A DNA stretch of 64,000 nucleotides, taken from contig JBFMBP010000102.1 in the NCBI GenBank assembly GCA_040755155.1, positions 61,823-125,822 on the forward strand, given 5' to 3'. The notes below the pieces were generated by a model. The model was not told the origin of the DNA, searched no databases, and worked only from the letters and a program-made list of their open reading frames with translations. Source of the stretch: Candidatus Omnitrophota bacterium. GTDB taxonomy: Bacteria > Hinthialibacterota > Hinthialibacteria > Hinthialibacterales > Hinthialibacteraceae. Shown one piece after another: positions 17,445-26,256 of this stretch (the first letter of the stretch is position 1; every line of letters starts with the position of its first letter). Made by a program: the position numbers and the translations under genes.

Positions 17445-17810
17445 TCAATCCATTGTTTCTTTGACGGATGGACGAATTCTTATACGATCGACTTCGGCTG
17501 TTACAATCGCTCCTTCCAATAATTCGTTGGAGTAAAGAGATAAAATTCGCGAACACACCGCCGCTTGTTGTTTGATCGAGAGATTTACTAAACGAATAAT
17601 CCCGCAATGAGGGATTCCCCATACAATGGCTAATTCCCCGAAATCTTTATCCAATGTTACCAATATGCGTTTTTGTTGACAGGCAATGGATAAGATTTCC
17701 GCGTCTCCTGGATCGTTCGTCCAATCCCCAGACCAGATAACATCGTGTCCTTGATCTATCAAGATTCCGAGAGTTCCACCCCAAACGCAAGAATCGAGCA
17801 ACAATATCAC
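17445..17810 (-). CDS. DUF5615 PIN-like protein, putative toxin
   Basis: 121 residues. It begins MILLLDSCVWGG, with the early acidic residue of the PIN-like fold. Further on are SGDWTNDPGDAEILSIA and RILVTLDKDFGELA, the conserved Asp motifs of DUF5615, and CGIIRLVNL in the middle. DUF5615 proteins are predicted PIN-type nucleases usually encoded next to DUF433 proteins. Here the start overlaps the end of a DUF433 gene by 4 bases (17807-17810), so the two are translationally coupled. Toxin activity is inferred from context and fold, not shown. Confidence 0.8.
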   Translation of the reverse strand: MILLLDSCVWGGTLGILIDQGHDVIWSGDWTNDPGDAEILSIACQQKRILVTLDKDFGELAIVWGIPHCGIIRLVNLSIKQQAAVCSRILSLYSNELLEGAIVTAEVDRIRIRPSVKETMD

Positions 17811-18058
17811 GAACCCGTCTCCATGAACAGAGGTTCGATTCGTTCATGAGCCACCAAACGGCGGGCGTATACGAGACAAGCTTGAATATCTTCGCGTTCC
17901 AGCCAGGGATAGCCTTGCATGATGGTTTCGAAATCGTCGCCGGCCGCCAACATTCCCAGCACATGCTCGACGGCTAAACGACGCCCGCGAATAATGGGTT
18001 TACCGCCATAAATGTTGCTGTTAACGGTTATTCGTTCAAGCAATTTTTTTTCGTCCAT
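17807..18058 (-). CDS. DUF433 protein, putative antitoxin
   Basis: 83 residues with the DUF433 signature: ITVNSNIYGGKPIIRGRRLAVEHVLGMLAAG, then a helix-turn-helix-like stretch FETIMQGYPWLEREDIQACLVYA. DUF433 is a small winged-helix-like fold found beside DUF5615. The gene ends inside the start of the DUF5615 gene. It probably binds DNA and/or the partner protein (inference from family and order). GGGAGTAAGG precedes the ATG. Confidence 0.82.
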   Translation of the reverse strand: MDEKKLLERITVNSNIYGGKPIIRGRRLAVEHVLGMLAAGDDFETIMQGYPWLEREDIQACLVYARRLVAHERIEPLFMETGS

Positions 18059-18081
18059 TACCTTACTCCCGTTTATGATTT

Positions 18082-18226
18082 TTAATTTTGAATTCTGTTT
18101 TCTTGAGTTGATTTTACAATGGAAGTCAAAATTCGTAAAATCGCATCCGATTCATCGAGATAAGGTTCAATTCCATTTACGATAACCAGATATGAATCTC
18201 GTAGTAATCTCAACCAATAACTAGTA
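18082..18226 (-). pseudogene. Remnant of a four-helix-bundle protein gene (C-terminal part)
   Basis: The minus-strand frame reads TSYWLRLLRDSYLVIVNGIE and then PYLDESDAILRILTSIVKST to a stop. This resembles the last helices of the four-helix-bundle (23S rRNA intervening-sequence-type) protein family, in which ...YWLRLL... precedes a long helix ending near the C-terminus. The N-terminal two thirds are missing. The break coincides with a decayed family A repeat at 18227-18248, whose translation runs on in frame but is unrelated to the family. Confidence 0.55.
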
Positions 18227-18248
18227 TCAAAGCGAAGCGCAACCCGCC
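18227..18248. repeat. Decayed family A repeat at a gene truncation point
   Basis: TCAAAGCGAAGCGCAACCCG then CC corresponds to the middle and right part of the family A consensus with a few changes. It lies directly at the 5' break of the four-helix-bundle remnant. Confidence 0.5.
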
Positions 18249-18372
18249 TATTCCTTTTTTCACTCCGATCTCTTCCCATGCTTTCACAACCATTCTTTTC
18301 GACGGCGCATTTGAAGGCAACGAGAAAAACAGAGAGAAACCGATGCGGGATAAACGGATTCGCCGAATGAAC

Positions 18373-19926
18373 TTAGAGCATCGGCCAATCGGTAATCTTG
18401 GCGTGGTTGCGCAGCAATTGGATGGTTAAATACAACAAGGATAAAACAGCGCTTTGATAGAGAATATACTCTATCGTTCTTCGCGCTAGGGTTAAACGAG
18501 TAATCAGCGCCGTCATTGTCAATCCGGCGGGAATCGTCAAGCCGGAAAAGATGTCCCAGTCTATCGTCAATGGGCGGTCGGCATGCCATGCGGCGCTATA
18601 AATGAGATATCCGCCTGTCATGAAAATTAGCCATATCATAGCCGGTTCCATGCGTCCCCATGACCGCCAGGCGCCCAAGAATACGATTCCCAAAGGCAGC
18701 ATTCCCGGCATCAAATAAAAATACTCGTTGAACATTTCCAGGTAATAATCGGCTCTAAAATAAACGCTCAGTGGATGAAACATAGCCCCGTCCGCTCCGC
18801 AAAAAATCACCTGATCGCTCCAAAAATGTTGGAACATCCATACAGCCTGTCCTTCGTAACGATGAAATAGAACGAATAACCAAAAAACAATCGTAAAGAA
18901 GAAAAAGCCAAAAATAAGCCAAGCGGCGTCTTCATAGAGCCTTTCCCATGATCCGCGTCGCAGCGATTTCAAAACCGGCAGCATGAGAAAAGCGGGCAGC
19001 CACCAGGCGCTTGAAAGATGTATGCAAAACAAAATCCCAAACGACAATCCCGCTCCCCACGCGGGACAACGGCCTTCCAAGTAACGCACGGTGAAAAAGA
19101 GATAAGCGGCCAGCCCCACTTGCAGCAAGGCGTAGATTTCGATATTCCCCGCGAAAACTTGCGAAAAGCCGCAAGAGCCGATCAACAAAGCCATAACGAC
19201 TCCAGCGTAGGATTTGGGAACGATCCGCAGAATAACCTGGCTCATGAACCAAACGGCGGCGCAGCCGCAAAGAATCGTTAGAACGGTTATGCTAATGTAG
19301 GAATCCCAATGAAGCCATTTCATCCCTCCCCAGGCGGCCAATCGGAAAAGCAGCGTGCCCAGCGGCTCGCGCAAATAGTTGGCCCAGTTGCGGGGAATGG
19401 CGCTGTGCTTCATCCAATCGTATCCGTCGGGCGTGATATTTTGGCTTCTGACCAGCCACAAAATCATCGAGGCGATGAAAAAAAGACATAGCATCTTCTT
19501 ACCGTAATACCCCCGGCGTTCCATTTCCCGATGCAATGACGACGCACCGTTCCAAACGCAAGAAAACATCTTGGGGTGCAATAACAGCAAAATGGATTGA
19601 TACCAAATCGTCCGCAGCCAAACGGGAAATTGCCGCACGACGATAAAAGCCCAAAAATCGCCGCCCAACTCGTTGATGAGACAAAAACCAACAACATAAA
19701 TGGAAAACAAGGCGGGAATGAAAACCAGTTTCGAACCGAAATCCGCCTGATTTTCATAGATGCGGAAAACGGTAATTGCGGAAAGAAGCATAAAGAAAGG
19801 AAAAACGAAGGCGGGAGTCGATCCGCTCTGCCCCAATCCGTTGGGTAGAAGCAGCAATATTTGGATCAATAAAAAAAAGAGATGAATGAGAAGGTCGGCT
19901 TGGAATTCAGACCTTCGAAGCTTCAT
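18373..19926 (-). CDS. Polytopic membrane protein, GT39/GT-C-like
   Basis: 517 residues with at least ten hydrophobic segments starting at about residue 12. Loops contain GYDWMKHSAIPRNWANYLRE and LGTLLFRLAAWGG, reminiscent of the first periplasmic loop of GT-C glycosyltransferases. The later CRPAWGAGLSFGILFCIHLS segment is also typical of such proteins. The acidic catalytic pair could not be placed with certainty, so the family assignment is tentative. It begins 3 bases after the fmt stop, so it is the last gene of a def-fmt-membrane-protein operon. Confidence 0.6.
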   Translation of the reverse strand: MKLRRSEFQADLLIHLFFLLIQILLLLPNGLGQSGSTPAFVFPFFMLLSAITVFRIYENQADFGSKLVFIPALFSIYVVGFCLINELGGDFWAFIVVRQFPVWLRTIWYQSILLLLHPKMFSCVWNGASSLHREMERRGYYGKKMLCLFFIASMILWLVRSQNITPDGYDWMKHSAIPRNWANYLREPLGTLLFRLAAWGGMKWLHWDSYISITVLTILCGCAAVWFMSQVILRIVPKSYAGVVMALLIGSCGFSQVFAGNIEIYALLQVGLAAYLFFTVRYLEGRCPAWGAGLSFGILFCIHLSSAWWLPAFLMLPVLKSLRRGSWERLYEDAAWLIFGFFFFTIVFWLFVLFHRYEGQAVWMFQHFWSDQVIFCGADGAMFHPLSVYFRADYYLEMFNEYFYLMPGMLPLGIVFLGAWRSWGRMEPAMIWLIFMTGGYLIYSAAWHADRPLTIDWDIFSGLTIPAGLTMTALITRLTLARRTIEYILYQSAVLSLLYLTIQLLRNHAKITDWPML

Positions 19927-19929
19927 TAG

Positions 19930-20862
19930 TCACTCGCATTTCGATCCAGCCAACGCCGGATGTCCCCGCAGAAAATCCCCCGCCGTCATCGCCTTTTTGC
20001 CTTCCGGCTGCAATTCCAATATCTCCACGATGGCGTCGGCGGCGGATACGCGGATCGTGTTGAATTCCGTCGACAAAATGGTTCCCGGTTCGCCAGGCTT
20101 CTTGGTTATGATTTCCGTTCGCAATATTTTCCAACGTTTTCCCGAATGAGCGGTATAGGCGCCAGGAACCGGATTCATGCCGCGAACTTGATTATGGATG
20201 TCGCATGCGCTGCGGTTCCAATCGATGCGGGCGTCCTCATTGGCGATCATGGGAGCGAATACGGCGTCCCCTTCAACCTGCGGAATGCGGGGAGCGATTC
20301 CTTTTTCCATGTCCAGCAACGTCTTCGCCATCAACCGCGCCCCCTTTTCCGCCAAACGCGCCGCCAAGGTTCCATAAGTATCGGTTTGCAGGATCGGCTC
20401 CCGCTCTTGGTAAATGATATCGCCATTGTCCCATCCCCCGGCAAGATAAATGGTCGTGTTCCCCGTCTCTTCGTCGCCGTTGAGAATCGGCCAGTGGATC
20501 GGCGCCGCTCCGCGATACTTGGGCAGCAGCGAGGGATGAAGATTGACGCAACCGTATTTCGGCAGCTCGCGGATATTCTGGGGAACGAAGCCGCCGTAAG
20601 CGACTACGACGATCGCGTCGGGAGCGCATGACGCCAGCCACTCGAAAACGCCGGGATGCCTTAATTTTTCCGGTTGGAGAATTTCGAGACCTCGTTCCAA
20701 CGCCAATAGTTTTACGGGCGGCGCTTGAAGACGTTTTCCGCGTCCGGAAGGCCGGTCCGGTTGGCTTAATACGCCAACGATATCGATTTCCGGCGTTTCA
20801 AGAAGAACCTTCAAGGTAGGCGCGGCGAATTCGGGCGTCCCAAAGAATACGATGCGCATCAT
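19930..20862 (-). CDS. fmt: Methionyl-tRNA formyltransferase
   Basis: 310 residues, standard length. The N-terminal domain starts MRIVFFGTPEFAAPTLKVLL. The formyl-THF site is CVNLHPSLLPKYRGAAPIHW (about 105-124), with the catalytic Asn and His, followed by GGWDNGDI for the Asp. The C-terminal OB-fold region contains VRGMNPVPGAY. The enzyme formylates Met-tRNA(fMet) for translation initiation. It is 18 bases downstream of def, the usual pairing of formylation and deformylation. Two adjacent ATGs (20862, 20859) make the exact start uncertain by one codon. Confidence 0.95.
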   Translation of the reverse strand: MMRIVFFGTPEFAAPTLKVLLETPEIDIVGVLSQPDRPSGRGKRLQAPPVKLLALERGLEILQPEKLRHPGVFEWLASCAPDAIVVVAYGGFVPQNIRELPKYGCVNLHPSLLPKYRGAAPIHWPILNGDEETGNTTIYLAGGWDNGDIIYQEREPILQTDTYGTLAARLAEKGARLMAKTLLDMEKGIAPRIPQVEGDAVFAPMIANEDARIDWNRSACDIHNQVRGMNPVPGAYTAHSGKRWKILRTEIITKKPGEPGTILSTEFNTIRVSAADAIVEILELQPEGKKAMTAGDFLRGHPALAGSKCE

Positions 20863-20880
20863 TTTGAATTTCCGGCCGCA

Positions 20881-21381
20881 TCAAGCGGCGGCGAATTCTT
20901 GCAGTTGGCCTTCGATGGCGGCGCGTTCCGAATCGTCCAGGCGGTCGATAAACAAAACACCGTTCAAGTGATCCATCTCATGCATAATGACGCGGGCGAA
21001 AAGATCGGAGGCTTCCAATACGATTTCCTCTCCCGTTTTGGGATCGTTTCCCTTCACTTTGATCCGATCCGGACGAACGACTTCGCCTTCCACTCCCGGA
21101 ATGGAGAGACAACCTTCCTTCATGATAAGACAATTCTGACTCTTCCACACGATCTTGGGATTGGCCAGTGCGATTTTCTCTCCCTCATCCTGCGTATCTA
21201 CTACGATCAATTTTTTCGATAATCCCACTTGCGGCGCCGCGAGGCCGATCCCCCCCGACTCGTACATCGTTTCGAACATATCGTCGACCAGTTTCGCCAA
21301 TCGATCGTCGAATTTCTTGATATAATGCGTTTTTCTCCGCAACACGTCGTCGCCATAAATTCTAATATTCAATTTCGGCAT
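20881..21381 (-). CDS. def: Peptide deformylase
   Basis: 166 residues with all three family motifs: GIGLAAPQVG (44-53), EGCLSIPG with metal ligand Cys91, and HEMDHLNG with ligands His134 and His138 and catalytic Glu135. It removes the formyl group from nascent proteins and needs Fe2+ or a similar metal. It is the first gene of the def-fmt operon. The sequence MFETMYESGG just before motif 1 is also usual. Confidence 0.96.
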   Translation of the reverse strand: MPKLNIRIYGDDVLRRKTHYIKKFDDRLAKLVDDMFETMYESGGIGLAAPQVGLSKKLIVVDTQDEGEKIALANPKIVWKSQNCLIMKEGCLSIPGVEGEVVRPDRIKVKGNDPKTGEEIVLEASDLFARVIMHEMDHLNGVLFIDRLDDSERAAIEGQLQEFAAA

Positions 21382-21660
21382 TCATCCGTTCTCCGATCGT
21401 TTTGCGATGGGCTCCTCTTAAGCTGAAAAATCGAATACCCTGACATTCTTACGAATTTTCATTCCAAATTACCGCATCCCCCCATTCTCCGATAATGATT
21501 TTATCCCCCCGCCGTCTAGGAAGCAAGAATACGCCTCCTTCTAAAACGATTTAACGAAAACGCCAATGGCCTTGCCAAGCCTGGAATGATGAAATCGTTG
21601 AATCATAATATCCCATTCAATTCCACCGACGATGTTTAGAACCAAGAAAGGAATCCCGCA

Positions 21661-22197
21661 TTGAATCCCACTCCCAAAACCATCGCCGTCTATGGCAGCT
21701 CGGCCATTTCCCAAGACTCTCCGGAAGCGGAACGCGCCCGCCTTATGGGCCAGCGGTTGGCGGAGGCGGGCTTTCATATTTGCAACGGCGGCTATATGGG
21801 CGCGATGGAAGCGTGCAGCCTAGGCGCACGAGAAGCGGGCGGCGAAGTTATCGGCGTTACCTGCCGTTCTTTCTCCAAACGATCCCCCAATCCCTACCTG
21901 ACTCAAGAAATCCTTACCGAAGACCTGCCGGACCGCATATCCACCCTGATGCGGATTGCGGACGCTTACGTAATCCTAGACGGCAACATCGGCACTCTCG
22001 CCGAGTTGTTTCTCGCCTGGAACGTCGTGGCTATGGGGTCGCAAAAACCGATCGTCATCGTAGGGGAAGCCATGCGCCAAGCCGTTTACGCCATGCAGCA
22101 ATTTACGGAAGTATCCGAAAAACAGATTTCCCTATTGTCTTTCGCTTCCGGCGTCGAAGAGACAGTGGAAATTCTCCGGCAAAAATTAAACCATTAA
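21661..22197 (+). CDS. LOG-family (lysine decarboxylase-like) nucleotide phosphoribohydrolase-like protein
   Basis: 178 residues beginning at a TTG, supported by GAAAGGA 8 bases upstream; no in-frame ATG fits better. IAVYGSSAI and ICNGGYMGAMEACSLGA match the nucleotide-binding start of the LOG/TIGR00730-like family. The usual catalytic motif PGGxGTxxE appears as LDGNIGTLAELF, so the first Pro-Gly-Gly is altered while the GTxxE core is kept. Family members cleave nucleoside 5'-monophosphates; with the changed motif, activity is uncertain. The gene stands alone on the plus strand. Confidence 0.75.
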   Translation: MNPTPKTIAVYGSSAISQDSPEAERARLMGQRLAEAGFHICNGGYMGAMEACSLGAREAGGEVIGVTCRSFSKRSPNPYLTQEILTEDLPDRISTLMRIADAYVILDGNIGTLAELFLAWNVVAMGSQKPIVIVGEAMRQAVYAMQQFTEVSEKQISLLSFASGVEETVEILRQKLNH

Positions 22198-22679
22198 ACT
22201 CGTTGGTTCCTCGATTCTTTTCCCATTTCCAACATAAGCGCGATCACGTCCCAGCCGCGCACCCACTGGAATGATAGTCCTTACCTTCTTCGATATTTGC
22301 ACTATAATTGATAAAAATTCTTTGTCCGCTTTTTTTTTATTATTCCAAATTTCATAATTTTAGAATTGCAACCTTTGGAGAAAGCGATTAAAGCGAAACC
22401 CGCCAATACTGCAAACCTGGAATGCCAAATTCCGTTGATTCATAATCTCACTAAAATCTGGTTATCATGAAATGAGTCAAGAAAAACATCGGAGAATTCG
22501 TCTCCCAATTCGATTGTTGTTAATAACAATTTATATTTATCAATTAATGGATTTATATAAATACAATTGTTAAGTAGATGGATTGGAAATGAATCGCGTT
22601 GGATTCCACACTGATTTAATATCGGATGTTTACGTCTTAGTAATTATTCTTGCCGCCATAAGGCAAAAGGGGGAGAAAA
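22198..22679. other. Intergenic leader of the FIST-kinase operon
   Basis: 482 AT-rich bases without a credible gene. Close to the start codon there is a small hairpin (TTGCC / GGCAA, about 22649-22668) and then the ribosome site GGGGGAG. I see no family A-E repeat. A promoter for the two-gene signalling operon should lie here, but I cannot place one convincingly. Confidence 0.45.
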
Positions 22680-23891
22680 ATGATTGGGATCGGCGCGAGC
22701 AACAATCCCCAGTCGGATGAAGCTGGCCGTGAAGCGGCGCAAATGGCCAACAATATGCTATCCCCAAAGGATTCGCCCGGCTGGGGTTTGGCTTTTTGCG
22801 GAGGACGGCACAATCCTCAATCCCTATTTCAAAGTATGCGCGCCTGCCTCGGCGGAGTGGAGATTGTAGGCGGAGCCGCCGCCGGAACGATTACGCATTA
22901 TGGAATAGGATACAGCGGATGCGAATGCGACGTCGCTCTCTTCCCCGCTTCCATGCCGAAGCCCGCTGTTGTGGCGGCGAGCGGTCTTGAGAAAGGGGAA
23001 TGGAAGGCTGGCCGCGAACTCGGCGCTCAAATAGGCGAAATCGCCAACGAAGGAGATACCATATTCCTCTTTTACGATTCCCTGCAATCCTCCCCGCCGC
23101 CTGTTTTGAATGTTGGCAGCCGGTTGCTGGATGGAATCTATGCGGAACTGCCGGATAAATCTCTCACGTTGGCGGGCGCTGGGATGATCGGCGATATTCA
23201 TCTTAGCGGCAGTTTCGTCTTTGATGGACGCCAAAGCGCAAAAGGCGAAGCCGTCGCCATGGTGCTCCCTTCCGTTTTGAAAAGCCGCATCGGCATCATG
23301 CACGGCTGCCTTCCCCTTAGTTCTTTTTTGGAAATTACGAAAATCGATGGAGCCACCCTCTACGAATTCAACGGCCGCCCGGCGCTCGACGTAATCCAGG
23401 ATATGTTTGGCCATCAAAGGCTTGATGTGAATTCCTTGCCGCTCTTTCTCACTCTCGGCGAAAAACACGGCGATCCTTACGCCGACTACGACGAATCCTC
23501 CTACGTCAACCGGCTAATCCTTTCCGCTGATCCCCAAGATGGATCCTTGACGCTTTTCGAAGCGGACTTCCATAAAGGAGCAAGAGTCCAAATCATGACT
23601 AGAGACAATCAAACGATGTTGGAATCCGTCCAAAAGCGCTCCCGGGAACTGATCGCTTCCCTTGACGGCAAAAATCCGGTTTTGGCTTTTTATATCGATT
23701 GCGCCGGCCGCACCCGCGCTTTCAGCGGCGCCGATAAGGAGGAAGCCAAGATTCTGCAAGAAACTTTGGGCCCCGAAATCCCATTGCTTGGTTTTTACTC
23801 GGGAGTAGAAATTGCGCCTCTCTTGGGACGAAGCCGTCCCCTCGACTGGACCGGCGTTCTTACTTTATTGACGTTGGAGGAGACATTGTGA
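22680..23891 (+). CDS. FIST-domain sensory protein
   Basis: 403 residues with no membrane segment or signal peptide. The FIST-N part contains WGLAFCGGRHNPQSL, GGAAAGTITHYGIG and LAGAGMIGD. The FIST-C part (from about residue 210) contains SFLEITKIDGATLYEFNGRP and ends with LLGFYSGVEIAPL. FIST domains bind small ligands, possibly amino acids, and are typically linked to signalling proteins. Its stop overlaps the GTG start of a hybrid histidine kinase (GTGA, 23888-23891), so the two are translationally coupled and likely act together. GGGGGAG precedes the ATG. Confidence 0.85.
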   Translation: MIGIGASNNPQSDEAGREAAQMANNMLSPKDSPGWGLAFCGGRHNPQSLFQSMRACLGGVEIVGGAAAGTITHYGIGYSGCECDVALFPASMPKPAVVAASGLEKGEWKAGRELGAQIGEIANEGDTIFLFYDSLQSSPPPVLNVGSRLLDGIYAELPDKSLTLAGAGMIGDIHLSGSFVFDGRQSAKGEAVAMVLPSVLKSRIGIMHGCLPLSSFLEITKIDGATLYEFNGRPALDVIQDMFGHQRLDVNSLPLFLTLGEKHGDPYADYDESSYVNRLILSADPQDGSLTLFEADFHKGARVQIMTRDNQTMLESVQKRSRELIASLDGKNPVLAFYIDCAGRTRAFSGADKEEAKILQETLGPEIPLLGFYSGVEIAPLLGRSRPLDWTGVLTLLTLEETL

Positions 23892-26131
23892 ATACCGTCG
23901 AACAAGAACGGGACTTTTATCGCCGTCAATGCGACGAATTGGGCGCGCGAATCCTGCGTCTGCAAAAAGATCAGATCGACGCCCGCCGCGACGCCCGCCG
24001 CAGCCGCACGGCGATGATTCTCACTTGCGAAACCTTCCGCCTGGCGAACCTCCGCGTCTCTATGGATGAAATCGGCAAACGTTTTCTGCAGATTTTTCTG
24101 GACGCCATGAACGCCGATTCCGCCGCCATTATGGAATATATTCCCCAAGACAATCGTTTCGCCGCCCGCTGCTCTTTGGGATTTTCTTGGCCGGCAAGCC
24201 ATTTTTCTCCACCCATCCCGCCTTGCGAATTCTGTTTCGCCAATTCCGCAAGCCAGGAACATCCCTTCGCCGCATGGCTGCGCCAAATTATCCAAACGCC
24301 TTATCTGATATGGAGTTTCAATCCCCGTTCCGGATTCGCGCTGCTGGCCGGCAACGCCGCCGAGGACCAACACCTCCATCGGCCCTTCGAAGCTAACGAC
24401 CGCGAAATCGTCGAAGGCGCGCTCAACGTTTTCATCGACCTCGCCGCGCGCATCCACGCCGAAAGGGCGTTGAAGAAAGCCCGCGACGAAATGGAAAGCC
24501 GCGTAGCGGAACGCACCGCCGATCTGCTGCGGGTGAACCAACTGATGGAAGCGGAAATCGCCGAGCGCAAGCGAGCCGAAGCCGCTCTCTTAAGTTCCAA
24601 ATGGCAATATCGCGCCACGATCGACGCGATGGGCGATGCGATCCATGTCATTGACGCCGATTATCGGATACTTCTCGCCAATTCGACCATGCTGCAATGG
24701 AACGAGAAACTGGGCTTGGAAAAAGATATCATCGGCCGAACGGTTTTCGATATTTTCCCCTTTTTGCCGAATCGAGTCCGCGAGGAATATCAACGCGTAT
24801 TCGAATCCGGAAAACCTCTCTCTACCGAAGAAACAACGAGACTCGATCGCAAAGAAATGATTACGGAAACGCGAAAAATTCCGATTCAAGAGGAGGGAAA
24901 AGTTACTCGCATCGTTACCGTCATTCGCGATATCACTGAAAAGAAAAAACTCGAAGGACGGTTGCTTCAAGCCCAGAAAATGGAAGCCGTCGGTCAACTC
25001 GCGGGCGGCGTCGCTCATGATTTCAACAATCTCCTCACGATCATCATCGGGAACGTGGCTCTGGCGGAAAAAAAAGCCTCCGCGGAAATCCATAGAAATC
25101 TCGTCAGCGCCTCTCAAGCGGCGTCCCGCGCCGAAAAACTCGTCCAGCAACTCCTGGCTTTCAGCCGGAAATCGCAAATAGAACTTAAACCTATCGCGCT
25201 GAATTCCATTATCGAAGAAGTCTATCGCCTCATGCGTGAAACGATCGACCGCCGCATTGAAATCGCTATTCAAACCGATAAATCGCTCCCCAAGGTTCTC
25301 GCCGATGGAACGCAGATGCATTCCACTTTCATGAATCTCTGTCTCAACGCCCGCGACGCCTTCGACGAATATCTTCACGATCCCGCCGCGTTTCGGCGGC
25401 CAGTGGATCGGTTTATGATTTTATTGAAAACGGAAACTACCGTGGTGGAAAACCGCTTCTGCGAAAGACACGCCTACGCGCGCCCCGGACGATTTGTCGT
25501 CGTAAGCATATCCGACAATGGGATTGGGATGGATATCGATACCCAGCATCATATTTTTGAACCTTTTTTCACTACTAAAGAAGTGGGCAAAGGCACGGGT
25601 CTTGGTTTAGCGAGCGTGTACGGGATCGTCGAACAACACGGCGGCTGGATTGACTTTTACAGCGAATATAAGAAAGGAACGACTTTCAAATTATACCTGC
25701 CTATGGTTGAAGATGAGGAAATCGAAACGGACATCGAATACTGCGAAGAAACTCGCGGCGGATCGGAAACCATTCTCCTAGTTGACGATGAGGAAATGAT
25801 ACTGGATTTTGGGCGAGAAATACTCGAGGAATACGGTTATACCGTTCTTCTAGCCGCCGATGGCGAGGAAGCGACGAATATTTTTCTCCAGAAATCGGAT
25901 CGCATCGACCTCTTGATTCTCGATCTGTCAATGCCCCGTCTCTCAGGCCGCGAAATGTTGGAACGGCTTCAACTAGCGCTTCAAGGAAAAAAGGTAATCG
26001 TCAGCAGCGGCTACGCCGAAGAATTTCAAAGAGAAATGCTAACTCATCTGGGCGCCGCCGATTTCATAGCGAAACCTTATCAGCCCACTAGTTTAGCCCA
26101 AAAGGTGCGCCAGGTTCTCGATAAAGTTTGA
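23888..26131 (+). CDS. Cytoplasmic hybrid histidine kinase (GAF-like, PAS, HisKA, HATPase, receiver)
   Basis: 747 residues, GTG start within the FIST stop. No transmembrane segment is seen. Domain order: short coiled coil (5-40); GAF-like domain (about 45-190) with Cys113 and Cys116 in PPCEFC; coiled coil (190-235); PAS (about 240-350); HisKA with His377 in GGVAHDFNNLLT; HATPase with NARDAF, DNGIGMD and GTGLGLASVYG; and a C-terminal receiver (about 635-747) with VDDEE and the phosphoacceptor Asp in ILDLSMPR. It probably receives input from the FIST partner and phosphorylates its own receiver. No separate response-regulator output gene is seen next to it. Confidence 0.92.
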   Translation: MNTVEQERDFYRRQCDELGARILRLQKDQIDARRDARRSRTAMILTCETFRLANLRVSMDEIGKRFLQIFLDAMNADSAAIMEYIPQDNRFAARCSLGFSWPASHFSPPIPPCEFCFANSASQEHPFAAWLRQIIQTPYLIWSFNPRSGFALLAGNAAEDQHLHRPFEANDREIVEGALNVFIDLAARIHAERALKKARDEMESRVAERTADLLRVNQLMEAEIAERKRAEAALLSSKWQYRATIDAMGDAIHVIDADYRILLANSTMLQWNEKLGLEKDIIGRTVFDIFPFLPNRVREEYQRVFESGKPLSTEETTRLDRKEMITETRKIPIQEEGKVTRIVTVIRDITEKKKLEGRLLQAQKMEAVGQLAGGVAHDFNNLLTIIIGNVALAEKKASAEIHRNLVSASQAASRAEKLVQQLLAFSRKSQIELKPIALNSIIEEVYRLMRETIDRRIEIAIQTDKSLPKVLADGTQMHSTFMNLCLNARDAFDEYLHDPAAFRRPVDRFMILLKTETTVVENRFCERHAYARPGRFVVVSISDNGIGMDIDTQHHIFEPFFTTKEVGKGTGLGLASVYGIVEQHGGWIDFYSEYKKGTTFKLYLPMVEDEEIETDIEYCEETRGGSETILLVDDEEMILDFGREILEEYGYTVLLAADGEEATNIFLQKSDRIDLLILDLSMPRLSGREMLERLQLALQGKKVIVSSGYAEEFQREMLTHLGAADFIAKPYQPTSLAQKVRQVLDKV

Positions 26132-26256
26132 TGAGTACGCTTCTTTGAGAAACGCCCTCGCCCTCCGGAAGCGGGCTAGAACGAGGGAACGGATACTCAA
26201 TGGCTTGGCGTCTATTCTAATCCGATTTTGCTCTTACGAGATTCCTCTCAACGATC

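Noticed and set aside
23795-24541. Minus-strand frame of 248 codons opposite the kinase gene
   Set aside because: Shadow frame; the plus strand carries conserved GAF-like and PAS sequence and the minus translation has no motif.
26147-26190. Possible further half copy of family C (CCCTCGCCCTCCGGAAGCGG)
   Set aside because: Only loosely similar and without the second hairpin, so not listed as a member.
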